Assembly (NCBI GenBank): GCA_018266775.1
Contig: JAFDZS010000022.1
Span: 1 to 61,638 of the forward strand
Direction of reading: 5' to 3'
From: Bacteroidota bacterium
GTDB taxonomy: Bacteria; Bacteroidota; Bacteroidia; Chitinophagales; Chitinophagaceae
DNA length: 61,638 nt
Both the position numbers and the translations under genes were made by a program. A model generated the notes under the pieces. That model saw only the letters and a program-made list of their open reading frames with translations. It was not told the origin of the DNA and ran no database searches. Below are positions 41,649 to 51,112 of this stretch, one piece after another (the first letter of the stretch is position 1; every line of letters begins with the position of its first letter).

Positions 41649-42365
41649 TTAATCAGGCACGGGCATACAATGCATGGCTTCTTTTTTGTCCATTCCCATT
41701 TTAGGGCTTACATAAGGTATTCCTAAACCCATGCCTCTCAAAATCAACAAACAGGCCATCAGCATCATCATATAAGGATAGGCTCTCCTTATTTTTTGCC
41801 TGATGCCATTGCTTACAAAATTGCCCCAGAAAGCAATGCTCCACATCACCGGTAATGTACCCAACCCAAAAAACACCATGAACAATACAGCATTGCTTAC
41901 GGCACCGGTTGCCACTGCACCGGCTACTGCCATATACACCAATCCGCAGGGTAATAACCCATTCATTAAACCGATCAGGAATAATGAAGCGTAATTTTTT
42001 TTTACAAACAGCTTGCCCAATGCAGAACGGAGCGATTCAAAAAACCTGGTGATTGCATTTGTGCCCCTGAATGCAGTAAAACGTTTGGGCAACAAAATGA
42101 ACAGTATGATGAGCGCACCCAGGATCACCGACAACCATTGCTGATAACCAAAAAATGCAGCACTCTGCCCTATTAATCCGAACACCAAACCAAACACAGC
42201 GTAGGTTACCGCACGCCCTGCATTGTACAAAAATGCTCCTGAAAATTTTGCCCAATAACTGTTGTTACTTAACGGTAATGACAATGCCAGCGGGCCACAC
42301 ATGCCTACGCAGTGAAAGCTGCCCAGCATTCCCATTGTAAAAGCCGCTGCCAGTAACTGTACCAT
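41649..42365 (-). CDS. TauE/SafE-like (UreH-domain) membrane protein of the cbb3 cluster
   Basis: Integral membrane protein of 238 aa with about six helices. The first helix holds GSFHCVGMCGPLALSLP, the CxxxC-type motif typical of the UreH-like proteins found at the end of ccoNOPGHIS operons in Bacteroidota. A second repeat-like segment LPCGLVYMAVAGA follows near residue 137. Proteins of this class are implicated in metal (probably copper) supply for oxidase assembly; the role is by association. The start is 1 nt after the stop of the upstream 125-aa gene. Confidence 0.82.
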   Translation of the reverse strand: MVQLLAAAFTMGMLGSFHCVGMCGPLALSLPLSNNSYWAKFSGAFLYNAGRAVTYAVFGLVFGLIGQSAAFFGYQQWLSVILGALIILFILLPKRFTAFRGTNAITRFFESLRSALGKLFVKKNYASLFLIGLMNGLLPCGLVYMAVAGAVATGAVSNAVLFMVFFGLGTLPVMWSIAFWGNFVSNGIRQKIRRAYPYMMMLMACLLILRGMGLGIPYVSPKMGMDKKEAMHCMPVPD

Positions 42366-42366
42366 T

Positions 42367-42744
42367 TTATTTTTTGTGCAACAGTTCGTTGCGTTTTTTT
42401 ATGTGTAATACAAACAATCCGCCCGACACTAAGAAAGGAATGCAGTAAATGAATGCTGCTGAAACATTTTGTTTTATCAACAGGTATACCAGCAACAGGA
42501 TACTGCCGGCAATCATCATCATTGCACCGGTTTTTTCTTTTTTCCAGGTTACCACATATCCTGCAATGGGCAATAACACCATGGGTAAGAACCAATAGAG
42601 TTCATTACTTTTTTTATTGAACAGATCAGGAATACCTTCACCAATGATGAACAGTAAGAAAAAGCCACAAACAATCAGCCCAACGCTTTGAGCCAGTATT
42701 TTATATGGCCGTACATGATGTTCAGTTTGTTTATGATGGCTCAT
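42367..42744 (-). CDS. Unknown four-helix membrane protein in the cbb3 operon
   Basis: Protein of 125 aa with four predicted membrane helices (about 18-38, 50-66, 72-90, 95-114) and short charged ends. The N-terminus MSHHKQTEHHVRP is histidine-rich. Not recognised. Its start overlaps the fixH stop by 4 nt (ATGA) and its end nearly touches the next start, so it is translationally coupled inside the oxidase assembly operon. A role in oxidase assembly or metal handling is inferred only from position and the His-rich start. Confidence 0.68.
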   Translation of the reverse strand: MSHHKQTEHHVRPYKILAQSVGLIVCGFFLLFIIGEGIPDLFNKKSNELYWFLPMVLLPIAGYVVTWKKEKTGAMMMIAGSILLLVYLLIKQNVSAAFIYCIPFLVSGGLFVLHIKKRNELLHKK

Positions 42745-43178
42745 ATGAATATTCTTTGTTCGAAATAATAATTGATACCGTCTGCCTTCCAGGAAAGATG
42801 GATTTCATTTTGTCCCTTGTTACCTGGTTTCAGTTTGATGATGACAGGAGCGTCCTGCACTTTAAAATCCTGGTTGATGTCTTTATCTTCATCAGAAGGG
42901 CAGTACAGCGTTGCGCTGCCGCTGATCTGTTTTCCATCAAAATCCTTAGGAAAATGTAATACGATAGTATTGGCATTTAGCTCACACCGTACCGGCGCAC
43001 TCAGGGCATTGGTATGTGCAACGGCATCAATCTGGTCCTGGTATTTTACTTCTTTGGCATAATAATCTGTTGTTACCAGGTCCATTTTTTGTGTGGATGA
43101 TTTGTAGGCCATATAACCGATGCCTACTACAAATAATCCATACACAACAACAATTTTATATCCCCAGTTCATAATCAA
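42741..43178 (-). CDS. fixH: FixH-like cbb3 assembly protein
   Basis: Protein of 145 aa with one N-terminal membrane helix (about 5-25, MNWGYKIVVVYGLFVVGIGYMAYKSS) and a periplasmic beta-rich domain. The segment TTDYYAKEVKYQDQIDAVAHTNAL is characteristic of FixH/CcoH, which helps fit copper and stabilises the assembling cbb3 oxidase. It follows ccoG by 9 nt and overlaps the next gene by 4 nt. Confidence 0.88.
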   Translation of the reverse strand: MIMNWGYKIVVVYGLFVVGIGYMAYKSSTQKMDLVTTDYYAKEVKYQDQIDAVAHTNALSAPVRCELNANTIVLHFPKDFDGKQISGSATLYCPSDEDKDINQDFKVQDAPVIIKLKPGNKGQNEIHLSWKADGINYYFEQRIFI

Positions 43179-43187
43179 ATATTTTAA

Positions 43188-44669
43188 TCAGTTATAAATT
43201 TCAGGGCCAATGAATGTAGCCTCCATGGTTTTTATTTTCTTACCATTTTCGTACATACCAATTTTTAAAATGGTTTTCCAGCTCTTCAACTCTTCCTTTT
43301 TCAGTTTTACAAAAAACTGCAGGTGCGTATAATCTTCTTTTTTCACCACCATATCAGCCTCGCCAATATATTCAAATTCACCATTGGCATTTTCCAGTTT
43401 CAATACAAAGGGAATATCGGCATGTGTCTTATTGACGAGTTTCAGGTTATAAAGGTTGCTGATTCTTCCATCATTTAATGTGGTATAGGTCATGCCGGAT
43501 GTACGCATTAATCTTGCATCCAGGTCTGTCCGGCTTACCAAAAGGAATACGAGCAACGACAATAAAAGCATCAGTACGGCGGAATAAGCTTTTATCCTGC
43601 CGGTAATTTTCAATGGTTGCCGGTTGGCAATAGTATTTTCTGATGCATAACGGATGAGACCAGTTGGTTTTTTAACGCTGGTCATGATATCATCACAGGC
43701 ATCAATACATGCAGTGCAATTCACGCATTCCAGTTGCGTACCGTTCCTGATGTCTATACCGGTTGGGCATACCCTCACACAGGCAAAGCAGTCGATGCAG
43801 TCGCCCTGCACAGGCACTGCTTCCATTTTTTTATTCAGGTCTTTACAGGCACCATCATTTTTACAATCGGTACATTTGCAGTCGTGGTCTTCCTGTTTTT
43901 TCAGTTTGCCTCTTGGTTCTCCCCGCTTGCGGTCGTACGCCACCACAATGGAATTTTTATCCAGCAATACACCCTGCAACCTTCCATAAGGGCAAACCAC
44001 AATACAGGCCTGCTCCCTGAACCACCAGTACACAAAAAAGAAAACACTGGTAAAACCCAATAAGGATATTAACGTACCAATATGTGCTGCCGGTGTTTTC
44101 AAATACCCGATGAGGGTATCCATACCAATAATATAAGCGAGAAAGAAATTGGCAATAATGAATGCCATACCAAAGAAGACGATGAATTTGGTAATGCGTT
44201 TACGGGCTTTCTCCGCATTCCAGGGCATGTTACGCAGTTGTTTTTGTTTGGCTGCATCACCATCTATCCAGTATTCAATTTTGCGGAACACCATTTCCAT
44301 AAAAATGGTTTGCGGGCAGGCCCAACCGCAAAATATACGGCCAAATACTACGGTGAACAAAATCACAAATACAACAAACGTAACCATAGCAATACCAAAA
44401 ATGAAGAAGTCCTGCGGCCAGAAGATCATTCCAAAAATGATGAACTTCCGGTCAATCACGTCCAGCATCAGCAATGGTTCGCCATGTACTTTAATAAAAG
44501 GAAGTGTAAAAAATACGAGCAGGTAAAATATACTGAACCTGGTGCGTAAATTATATAACCTTCCTTTTGGCTTTTTAGGATTAATAAAATTCCGCTTGCC
44601 CTCTTTGCTTATTGTGGCAACAGAATCACGAAATGTTCCTTTTTTGTCTTGAGCAATAGTTTCTTCCAT
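43188..44669 (-). CDS. ccoG: Cytochrome c oxidase accessory protein CcoG (polyferredoxin)
   Basis: Membrane iron-sulfur protein of 493 aa needed for copper delivery to cbb3 oxidase. It has N-terminal membrane helices, the CGWACPQTIFMEMVFRK segment near 113, and two 4Fe-4S binding clusters (CIDCFACVRVCPTGIDIRNG and CVNCTACIDACDD). The C-terminal immunoglobulin-like periplasmic domain covers about 380-493. Just before the first cluster there is a cysteine-rich insert (CKCTDCKNDGACK within about residues 255-290) that I do not associate with typical CcoG and that could bind another metal. Lies 18 nt after ccoP. Confidence 0.92.
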   Translation of the reverse strand: MEETIAQDKKGTFRDSVATISKEGKRNFINPKKPKGRLYNLRTRFSIFYLLVFFTLPFIKVHGEPLLMLDVIDRKFIIFGMIFWPQDFFIFGIAMVTFVVFVILFTVVFGRIFCGWACPQTIFMEMVFRKIEYWIDGDAAKQKQLRNMPWNAEKARKRITKFIVFFGMAFIIANFFLAYIIGMDTLIGYLKTPAAHIGTLISLLGFTSVFFFVYWWFREQACIVVCPYGRLQGVLLDKNSIVVAYDRKRGEPRGKLKKQEDHDCKCTDCKNDGACKDLNKKMEAVPVQGDCIDCFACVRVCPTGIDIRNGTQLECVNCTACIDACDDIMTSVKKPTGLIRYASENTIANRQPLKITGRIKAYSAVLMLLLSLLVFLLVSRTDLDARLMRTSGMTYTTLNDGRISNLYNLKLVNKTHADIPFVLKLENANGEFEYIGEADMVVKKEDYTHLQFFVKLKKEELKSWKTILKIGMYENGKKIKTMEATFIGPEIYN

Positions 44670-44687
44670 AACATAATCCTCCTTTTC

Positions 44688-45911
44688 TTAATTTTTTGGT
44701 GCAGCTTTACCGGTATCTGCTTTTGCAGGTACAGGTAATGTTGCGGTGGCAGAATCAGCGCCTGCTTTTTTTGCAGTATCTGTTCCGGCTTTGGTGTTGT
44801 CTACATATAAATCTCCCTGTGGTGGTTTGGCTCCTGCAGGGTTGCTGCCATGCAATGATTTTACATAACTGGCCAGGAAGCTGATTTCTTTTGGTGTATA
44901 TACTGCGTCCCAGTTAGGCATACCCTTATCGAGGTATCCGCCTTTAACGGATTTATAAATATCATTCAATGAACCTTTATGGATCCAGTAATCATCGGTA
45001 AGGTTTGGGCCTGAGTTGCCCTGGCCATTATCGCCGTGGCAGGATGCACATTTACCCGGTTCATGAAATACTCCTTTAGCCCATGCCAATCCTGTTGCAT
45101 CAGCCATTGGCACATTATTCTCATCTATTTTATCCTTATTATTGGCATCATAAATTTCTTTTTCAATTTTTGCTTTGTCCATTTCTGCCTGGTATTCCTC
45201 TGTTGGGTTTTTGCCATAAGCAAATACATGGAAGTAGAATAAGTAAATTACCGCAACGCCAATGGTAAAATAAAAACCATATTTCCACCACGGTGGCAAG
45301 GCATTATCCAGTTCCTTGATGCCATCATAATCATGATCCAGCAAAACATCGGCTTCTTTTTCAACCGGTACGGCTTTGGTAAATATTTTTTTATCAAGAT
45401 TATCCCACCATATTCTTAAACCGGATTTTGCTGCCACGCCAGCTTCTTTTGCGGGCATCAGTTCCATATAAATTCTGCGGATAGAAAATGCAAGGAATAA
45501 TACCGCCAGCACTTCAGTTACGATTACGGTTACAAACATGTAATAAGTAGTGGCAGATAATCCGCCATAGTTCGGCACTACGGTAACGGCATCTTTACCG
45601 GTTGTGCTTTGTGCTATGGCACCGTTAGAAGACAGTAATAAAACGGTTACTAATAAACCCACCATCACTTTAACGGCATTTTTATTTTTTTCCATTAACT
45701 GGCGGCTGAGCACCACCAGCACCTGGCCTAAGCCCCATAATACAAATGCCAGTACCACAGTCATTATTACCAGCAGTATGGCCAATTGATTATAGCTGGA
45801 TTCGACTGTTGAAGCAGCTGGTGCTGTAGTTTGCGCAGCAGCAACGGTGGCACCCATCACTGCAGCAACGGCCAGTGTTATTTTCTTTTTTATTGATTCT
45901 GTTATTTGCAT
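44688..45911 (-). CDS. ccoP: cbb3 oxidase subunit III (CcoP-like), single-heme
   Basis: Protein of 407 aa. The N-terminal third has several membrane helices (about 9-27, 43-70, 82-100, 122-145) not found in proteobacterial CcoP. Then comes the CcoP-type segment DGIKELDNALPPWWKYGFYFTIG with its membrane helix, and a single c-type heme site CASCH (about 287) with an axial Met in KGMPNW. Proteobacterial CcoP has two hemes; one is usual for Bacteroidota. The tail (about 360-407) is alanine/lysine-rich and low complexity. Second electron-transfer subunit of the oxidase. Confidence 0.88.
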   Translation of the reverse strand: MQITESIKKKITLAVAAVMGATVAAAQTTAPAASTVESSYNQLAILLVIMTVVLAFVLWGLGQVLVVLSRQLMEKNKNAVKVMVGLLVTVLLLSSNGAIAQSTTGKDAVTVVPNYGGLSATTYYMFVTVIVTEVLAVLFLAFSIRRIYMELMPAKEAGVAAKSGLRIWWDNLDKKIFTKAVPVEKEADVLLDHDYDGIKELDNALPPWWKYGFYFTIGVAVIYLFYFHVFAYGKNPTEEYQAEMDKAKIEKEIYDANNKDKIDENNVPMADATGLAWAKGVFHEPGKCASCHGDNGQGNSGPNLTDDYWIHKGSLNDIYKSVKGGYLDKGMPNWDAVYTPKEISFLASYVKSLHGSNPAGAKPPQGDLYVDNTKAGTDTAKKAGADSATATLPVPAKADTGKAAPKN

Positions 45912-45922
45912 ACCGGTAGTGT

Positions 45923-46114
45923 TTATATGGTTGTGTTAGTAAGTTCGTCCTGTTCAAACGGAATGTTGGATAATTCTTTCACCCTTTCTTTACCCATCTT
46001 TTTTACCAATACCAGCAGTACAACAAAAAAGATGAAGAAGATGAACAATGATATCAGCGGGTAAATATTTGCGCTGGTAAAAGTGTCAAAATATTGTTTT
46101 ATGAATTTGTACAT
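45923..46114 (-). CDS. ccoQ: CcoQ-like small oxidase subunit
   Basis: Micro-protein of 63 aa with one membrane helix (about 18-40, rich in Phe and Ile) and a basic then acidic tail. Identified mainly by position between ccoNO and ccoP (8 and 11 nt gaps) and by size. CcoQ stabilises the cbb3 complex; sequence conservation in this subunit is always low. Confidence 0.75.
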   Translation of the reverse strand: MYKFIKQYFDTFTSANIYPLISLFIFFIFFVVLLVLVKKMGKERVKELSNIPFEQDELTNTTI

Positions 46115-46122
46115 AGTGGTTA

Positions 46123-48267
46123 TTATTGATTGTTTACAGGAGTTTTATTTTTACTGATGTCAACACCCAGGCGCTGGATATAAGCGATCAAAGCAATTAC
46201 TTCTTTAGTGGGTTTTACTTTGATAGGTTGTGGGTCGTTGGCCAGGTTATCGGTAATTTCTTTTGCCTGAGTTTGCAAATCGGCCAATGCCTGTTTCTCA
46301 TATCCTTTTTCATAAGGCACCCCGAGTGTGCGCATGGCGTTGATCTTGGCTTCCAAAGTAGACACATCCAGTTCATTTTCCAGCAATGCAGGATAACCGG
46401 GCATTACAGACCCCACACTTACAGATGATGGCTCGCGGAAGTGGCGGAAGTGCCAGCTGTTGGCTTTTTTCAGGTTACCGGTTCCTTCCCGTGCCAAATC
46501 TGGCCCGGTACGTTTACTACCCCACTGGAACGGATGATCGTAAACAAATTCGCCGGCTTTGGAATATTCGCCATAACGCTCCGTTTCACTGCGGAACGGG
46601 CGCACCATTTGTGAGTGGCATAAATAACATCCTTCCCGTACATAAATATCCCGGCCTTCCAGCTCCAGCGGTGTGTATGGTTTTACACTGCTGATAGTGG
46701 GCACATTGGATTTTACGAGGAAGGTGGGCACCAGTTCAATCAAGCCGCCAATTAAAATCACCACTAAACTCAGGATGAGCATTTGCACCGGTTTCCTTTC
46801 AATCCACCTGTGCCAGTGTTCACCTTCATGTTTTACATATTCTTTCTGCAGTGGTGCAGCTTCTGCTTCTTCATTAGCCACCAGCCTTCCGGTTCTTATG
46901 GTTTTGTATAAATTGACAATCATAAACACCACACCCACCAGGAACAATACACCACCCAGTGAACGCATGATGTAGAACGGCCTCATATAGGTTACAGTTT
47001 CCAGGAAGCTGTATTGCAGTTTACCGGCTTCTGTAAATTGTTTCCACATAAAACTTTGCTGGAAACCCGCCCAGTACATGGGAATGGCATAGAACACAAT
47101 ACCCAGTGTACCCAGCCAGAAATGATTATTGGCGAGTTTTTTAGAATACAATTCTGTTTTGAAAATTCTTGGTATCAGCCAGTATAATACGCCAAAGGTT
47201 AACATACCATTCCAGCCCAAAGCACCAATGTGTACGTGGGCAATGGTCCAGTCAGTAAAGTGCGATACTGCGTTGACTGTTTTCAAAGACAACATCGGCC
47301 CTTCAAAAGTGGCCATACCATAACAGGTTACTGCCACTACAAAAAATTTCAAAATAACGTCATCGCGTACCCTGTCCCATGCGCCACGCAAGGTAAGTAA
47401 GCCATTGATCATACCACCCCAGCTGGGGAAGATGAGCATGAAGGAAAATACCACACCGAGTGATTGTGCCCAGTTAGGCAGTGCGGTGTATAATAAGTGG
47501 TGCGGACCAGCCCAGATATACAGGAAGATGAGCGCCCAGAAGTGGATAATGGATAAACGGTATGAATATACCGGGCGGTTGGCCGCCTTCGGCATAAAAT
47601 AATACATAACACCGAGGTATGGTGTGGTTAAGAAGAATGCCACCGCATTGTGGCCATACCACCATTGCACCAGCGCATCCTGCACACCAGAAAACCAGCT
47701 GTAACTTTGTAACCAGGTATATGGCAATTCAAAAGAACGCACCACATGCAACACAGCCACTGTTACAAAAGTGGCAATATAAAACCAGATGGCTACGTAC
47801 AAATGTTTTTCCCTTCTTTTAATAATAGTACCAAACATGTTCCAGCCAAATACCACCCAAATGATGGTGATGGCAACATCAATTGGCCAGATCAATTCTG
47901 CATATTCAGCACCGTTGGATAAACCGATGGGTAAAGTAATAGCTGCTGCAACGATGATCAGTTGCCAGCCCCAGAAGTGAATATAGCTCAGCTTATCACT
48001 AAACATTCTTGTTTTACACAAACGCTGCAGGGAGTAATACACGCCCATGAAAATACCGTTGCCCACAAAGGCAAAAATTACCGCGTTGGTATGCAACGGG
48101 CGCAAACGGCCAAAGGAAAAATACTGGGTAATATTTAATGTGGTGGGCAACACTAACTGCAGTGCCACCCATAACCCAACCAGCATGCCCACTGCACCCC
48201 ATATAACGGTGGCGTAAGCAAAATTTCTTACTATCTTATTATCGTAATAAAATTTTTCTACCTGCAT
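46123..48267 (-). CDS. ccoNO: Fused cbb3 oxidase subunits I and II (CcoN-CcoO)
   Basis: Protein of 714 aa joining the catalytic heme-copper subunit (about 1-470) and the monoheme c-type subunit (about 500-714). CcoN part: twelve or so membrane helices, with the conserved segments QWWYGHNAVAFFLTTPYLG and IWAGPHHLLY (CuB histidines) and HFTDWTIAHVHIGALGWNG (heme ligands). CcoO part: a linking helix, then YVREGCYLCHSQMVRPFRSE (heme c) and GPDLAREG. The enzyme reduces oxygen to water with high affinity and pumps protons. Fusion of N and O is a recurrent Bacteroidota feature. Confidence 0.95.
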   Translation of the reverse strand: MQVEKFYYDNKIVRNFAYATVIWGAVGMLVGLWVALQLVLPTTLNITQYFSFGRLRPLHTNAVIFAFVGNGIFMGVYYSLQRLCKTRMFSDKLSYIHFWGWQLIIVAAAITLPIGLSNGAEYAELIWPIDVAITIIWVVFGWNMFGTIIKRREKHLYVAIWFYIATFVTVAVLHVVRSFELPYTWLQSYSWFSGVQDALVQWWYGHNAVAFFLTTPYLGVMYYFMPKAANRPVYSYRLSIIHFWALIFLYIWAGPHHLLYTALPNWAQSLGVVFSFMLIFPSWGGMINGLLTLRGAWDRVRDDVILKFFVVAVTCYGMATFEGPMLSLKTVNAVSHFTDWTIAHVHIGALGWNGMLTFGVLYWLIPRIFKTELYSKKLANNHFWLGTLGIVFYAIPMYWAGFQQSFMWKQFTEAGKLQYSFLETVTYMRPFYIMRSLGGVLFLVGVVFMIVNLYKTIRTGRLVANEEAEAAPLQKEYVKHEGEHWHRWIERKPVQMLILSLVVILIGGLIELVPTFLVKSNVPTISSVKPYTPLELEGRDIYVREGCYLCHSQMVRPFRSETERYGEYSKAGEFVYDHPFQWGSKRTGPDLAREGTGNLKKANSWHFRHFREPSSVSVGSVMPGYPALLENELDVSTLEAKINAMRTLGVPYEKGYEKQALADLQTQAKEITDNLANDPQPIKVKPTKEVIALIAYIQRLGVDISKNKTPVNNQ

Positions 48268-48270
48268 AGT

Positions 48271-48531
48271 TTATTTTTTGAGTTTTATTGATTGTTGATT
48301 GGTTTCTTCGTTGGTTGAAGGTTTAACAGCATCGTCAAACAGCATGCGTATGGATGGTGTGTAATCGTCATCGTACTGTCCTGTCTTAACACTCCATAGA
48401 AAAGCAGCAAGAAAACTTCCTGCCACCAGTATACTTATGCCTATTAAAATGAAAAGTGCGCTCAATGGTTTCTTTTTTTTATGGTTGTAAAAATACCCGT
48501 GGGGGTAATTTTTTGCCGTGACCATCATCAA
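48271..48531 (-). CDS. ccoS: cbb3 maturation protein CcoS
   Basis: Small membrane protein of 86 aa as annotated from ATG 48531. The conserved part is ALFILIGISILVAGSFLAAFLWSVKTGQYDDDYTPSIRMLFDD, where the helix plus GQ-DD-Y-P-RML is the family signature. Typical CcoS begins right at this helix, so a TTG start at 48465 would give a 64-aa protein of standard form; the 22-residue basic extension is doubtful. CcoS is needed for cofactor insertion into CcoN. It lies 3 nt before ccoNO and 25 nt after ccoI. Confidence 0.88.
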   Translation of the reverse strand: MMMVTAKNYPHGYFYNHKKKKPLSALFILIGISILVAGSFLAAFLWSVKTGQYDDDYTPSIRMLFDDAVKPSTNEETNQQSIKLKK

Positions 48532-48556
48532 AGCGAAATATGATTTTCGTCAGTTA

Positions 48557-50974
48557 TCAGCGCAGTCCTTTCATGCGTGCACTGATGCTGGAGAGTGTCG
48601 TTACCAGCAATACAATGCTGATACTGCTTACCGGCATCAAAATAGCGGCAACCATGGGGGATAATAAACCCTGCACGGCAAATGATAATCCCACTATATT
48701 GTAAAGTATAGACAGTATGAAACTGGCCGTCACAATCGTTTTTCCTGATTTGGCATACGCAATAAATTTATCCAGCAACTTTACGTTGCCTCCATCCAGT
48801 ATAGCATCGCATGCAGGGGTAAACTGCGCAGCATTGTCACTTACCGCAATACCCACCTGGCTTTGCATGAGTGCTCCGGCATCGTTAAGGCCATCGCCCA
48901 GCATGAGTACGTTTTTATTTTTATGCTGAAGGGAGCGGATGAAGTCCAGCTTTTGCTGCGGGCTTTGGTTGAATTGTAAGGGCACAGATGCGCCGAGTAT
49001 TTTCTGCAGGTTTTTTTGTTCTGTATTGTTATCGCCGGATAATAAGAATAAGGCGATTTTATTTTTTTGCAGTTCATGCGCCATTTGCGCCACACCATCG
49101 CGGTATTGATTGCTAACGGTAAACCGCCCCATATGCACATTGTTCATCATGAGGTGTATATGTGTTCCGGTATCATAAGTTATTACATCGTGATTGCATT
49201 CCCGCATAAAGCCTGCAGACCCTAATACCATCGGAATGTCATTTACCGTTGCGCTTAATCCTTTACCGGCAACTTCTGTAAAATCTTTTATTGTGGGTTG
49301 AACATCATCGCCCCCGCTTACCGAGGCGGCTATTAACTTGCTTAATGGATGCGATGATTGTTTTGTGATGGCTTTTACTGCACGCCATTCACGCGGTGTT
49401 AAAGGTGTGCCTTCATATACAATACCCGAAGTTTGATTTTGTGTAATGGTTCCGGTTTTATCCAGCACCACCGTATTAATGGATGCCATTGTTTCCATTA
49501 CACTGGCATTCTTCAAATACATTTTATTGCGGCCAAATATGCGCAGCATATTACCATAAGTAAATGTTGCAGATAATAATAATGAACAGGGGCAAGCCAC
49601 AATTAATACAGATGATACCGCAGGTAATATTTTTGACGTATCATGCATCCACCAATACCCCACTGTACTGATGGCTACAGTAAATAATGCCAGAGTAAAA
49701 TAGCGGCTCCACGGATGGATGAAAGATTTTTCAGTATTCTTTTTATTATGAAATACATCATTGTTCCATAGTTGTGTGATGTAACTCTGCGAAACATCGC
49801 CGGTTACTTCCAGTTCAATAGCGCTGCCCACCTGCTTACCGCCTGCATAAATCAATGTGCCTTGTGAACATTGTACCGGCACGTTTTCCCCGCTTACAAA
49901 ACTATAATCAACATTGGCATTGCCAGACATCAATATAGCGTCTGCCGGTATCATTTCTTCGTTGCGGATGATGATGCGGTTGCCTTTTTGTAATTGTGTT
50001 ACCGGAATATTTTTTTCTATACCATTACTGATTACACTTACACCAAGCGGAAAGTATGAACGGTAATCGCGGTCGAATGAAAACGATTCATAGGTTTTAT
50101 CCTGGAACCACCGGCCGGCCAGCATAAAAAACACAATACCGGTGCCCGAGTCCAGATAACCTGCGCCATGGCCTGAGATGATTTCGTAATAACTTCTTGC
50201 ATACGTAACTACAATAGCCAGGGCAATGGGTGCATCGATATTTAAAAAACGCTGGCGTAACCCCTTCCATGCCGACACAAAAAAACCTGATGCGCTGTAA
50301 AACAATACCGGTAACGACAATGCGAGGTTCAGCCATGAAAAGGTTGTTTTTAACCCGGCCTGCTCAATATTGCCGGATGAAAAGTATTCCGGAAAACTCA
50401 GCATCATAATATTGGCAAAACAAAACCCTGCCACACCAATCCTATAAATTCTTTGCCTGTTGAATGTTGCTGTTTTCTTTGTTACCGTATCTTTCAGGCT
50501 GATACTGGGTTCATACCCAATAAACGCCAGCAGCTCCACTACTTTACGCAACGAAATTTGTTGCGGATCGAAAACAATAAATACTTCCTTACGCTGAAAA
50601 TTGCTTTGAGACTTGATGATGCCCGGATTAATCCGGTACAGGTTTTCTAATAAGTATACGCATGATGAACAGTGCATCTGCGGCAGTGAAAAAGTGACAT
50701 TGGTTTGATGCCCGCTGCTGAACTGTACTAATTTTTTTTGTATTTCGGCATCATCCAAATAAGCAAAACGCTCACTTACAAATTTACCTTTTGCTTTTAA
50801 GCCGGGGTTCTTATCAAAGTCGTAATACACACACAAATCATTTTCGCTCAGCAACAGGTATACCTGTTTGCAGCCTTCGCAACAAAATATTTTATCGGCT
50901 ATGTGTATAGATTCATCGCTGCAGTTGTCGCCACAGTGATAACATTGTGTGGTTATTTGCGTTGTTGTTTCCAT
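48557..50974 (-). CDS. ccoI: Copper-exporting P-type ATPase of the cbb3 cluster
   Basis: Membrane P1B-ATPase of 805 aa that supplies copper for cbb3 assembly. N-terminal cysteine-rich zinc-ribbon-like domain (CYHCGDNC...FCCEGC), then an HMA domain with MHCSSCVY, membrane helices, the ion-path CPC in VACPCSLLLSATF, the phosphorylation motif DKTGTIT, the nucleotide site with SSHPLSK, and LGDGLNDAGALMQS. It is the first gene of the cluster on this strand. No exact -7 box was found in the 138 nt upstream. Confidence 0.93.
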   Translation of the reverse strand: METTTQITTQCYHCGDNCSDESIHIADKIFCCEGCKQVYLLLSENDLCVYYDFDKNPGLKAKGKFVSERFAYLDDAEIQKKLVQFSSGHQTNVTFSLPQMHCSSCVYLLENLYRINPGIIKSQSNFQRKEVFIVFDPQQISLRKVVELLAFIGYEPSISLKDTVTKKTATFNRQRIYRIGVAGFCFANIMMLSFPEYFSSGNIEQAGLKTTFSWLNLALSLPVLFYSASGFFVSAWKGLRQRFLNIDAPIALAIVVTYARSYYEIISGHGAGYLDSGTGIVFFMLAGRWFQDKTYESFSFDRDYRSYFPLGVSVISNGIEKNIPVTQLQKGNRIIIRNEEMIPADAILMSGNANVDYSFVSGENVPVQCSQGTLIYAGGKQVGSAIELEVTGDVSQSYITQLWNNDVFHNKKNTEKSFIHPWSRYFTLALFTVAISTVGYWWMHDTSKILPAVSSVLIVACPCSLLLSATFTYGNMLRIFGRNKMYLKNASVMETMASINTVVLDKTGTITQNQTSGIVYEGTPLTPREWRAVKAITKQSSHPLSKLIAASVSGGDDVQPTIKDFTEVAGKGLSATVNDIPMVLGSAGFMRECNHDVITYDTGTHIHLMMNNVHMGRFTVSNQYRDGVAQMAHELQKNKIALFLLSGDNNTEQKNLQKILGASVPLQFNQSPQQKLDFIRSLQHKNKNVLMLGDGLNDAGALMQSQVGIAVSDNAAQFTPACDAILDGGNVKLLDKFIAYAKSGKTIVTASFILSILYNIVGLSFAVQGLLSPMVAAILMPVSSISIVLLVTTLSSISARMKGLR

Positions 50975-50992
50975 CTTACTGTAGTTTCGTCA

Positions 50993-51035
50993 TAAAAAAA
51001 TGAGCCGCCGAATAAGACTATACAGCGGCTTTTTT
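50993..51035 (-). terminator. Terminator upstream of ccoI
   Basis: Arms AGCCGC (51003-51008) and GCGGCT (51025-51030) with runs of T on both outer sides. On the minus strand it would end the transcript of the small helical gene at 51113-51526 before ccoI begins. Confidence 0.6.
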
Positions 51036-51112
51036 AGACAGAAACTATTGAACACTCTTTTTATTCGGTATTGCTACCCGTTATGATAAATTCTCTGTAT
51101 GAATAGCCAGGT

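Noticed and set aside
44082..44549. Long open frames antisense to ccoG and other cbb3 genes
   Set aside because: They are composition-driven shadows of well-recognised genes with no start signals or domains.
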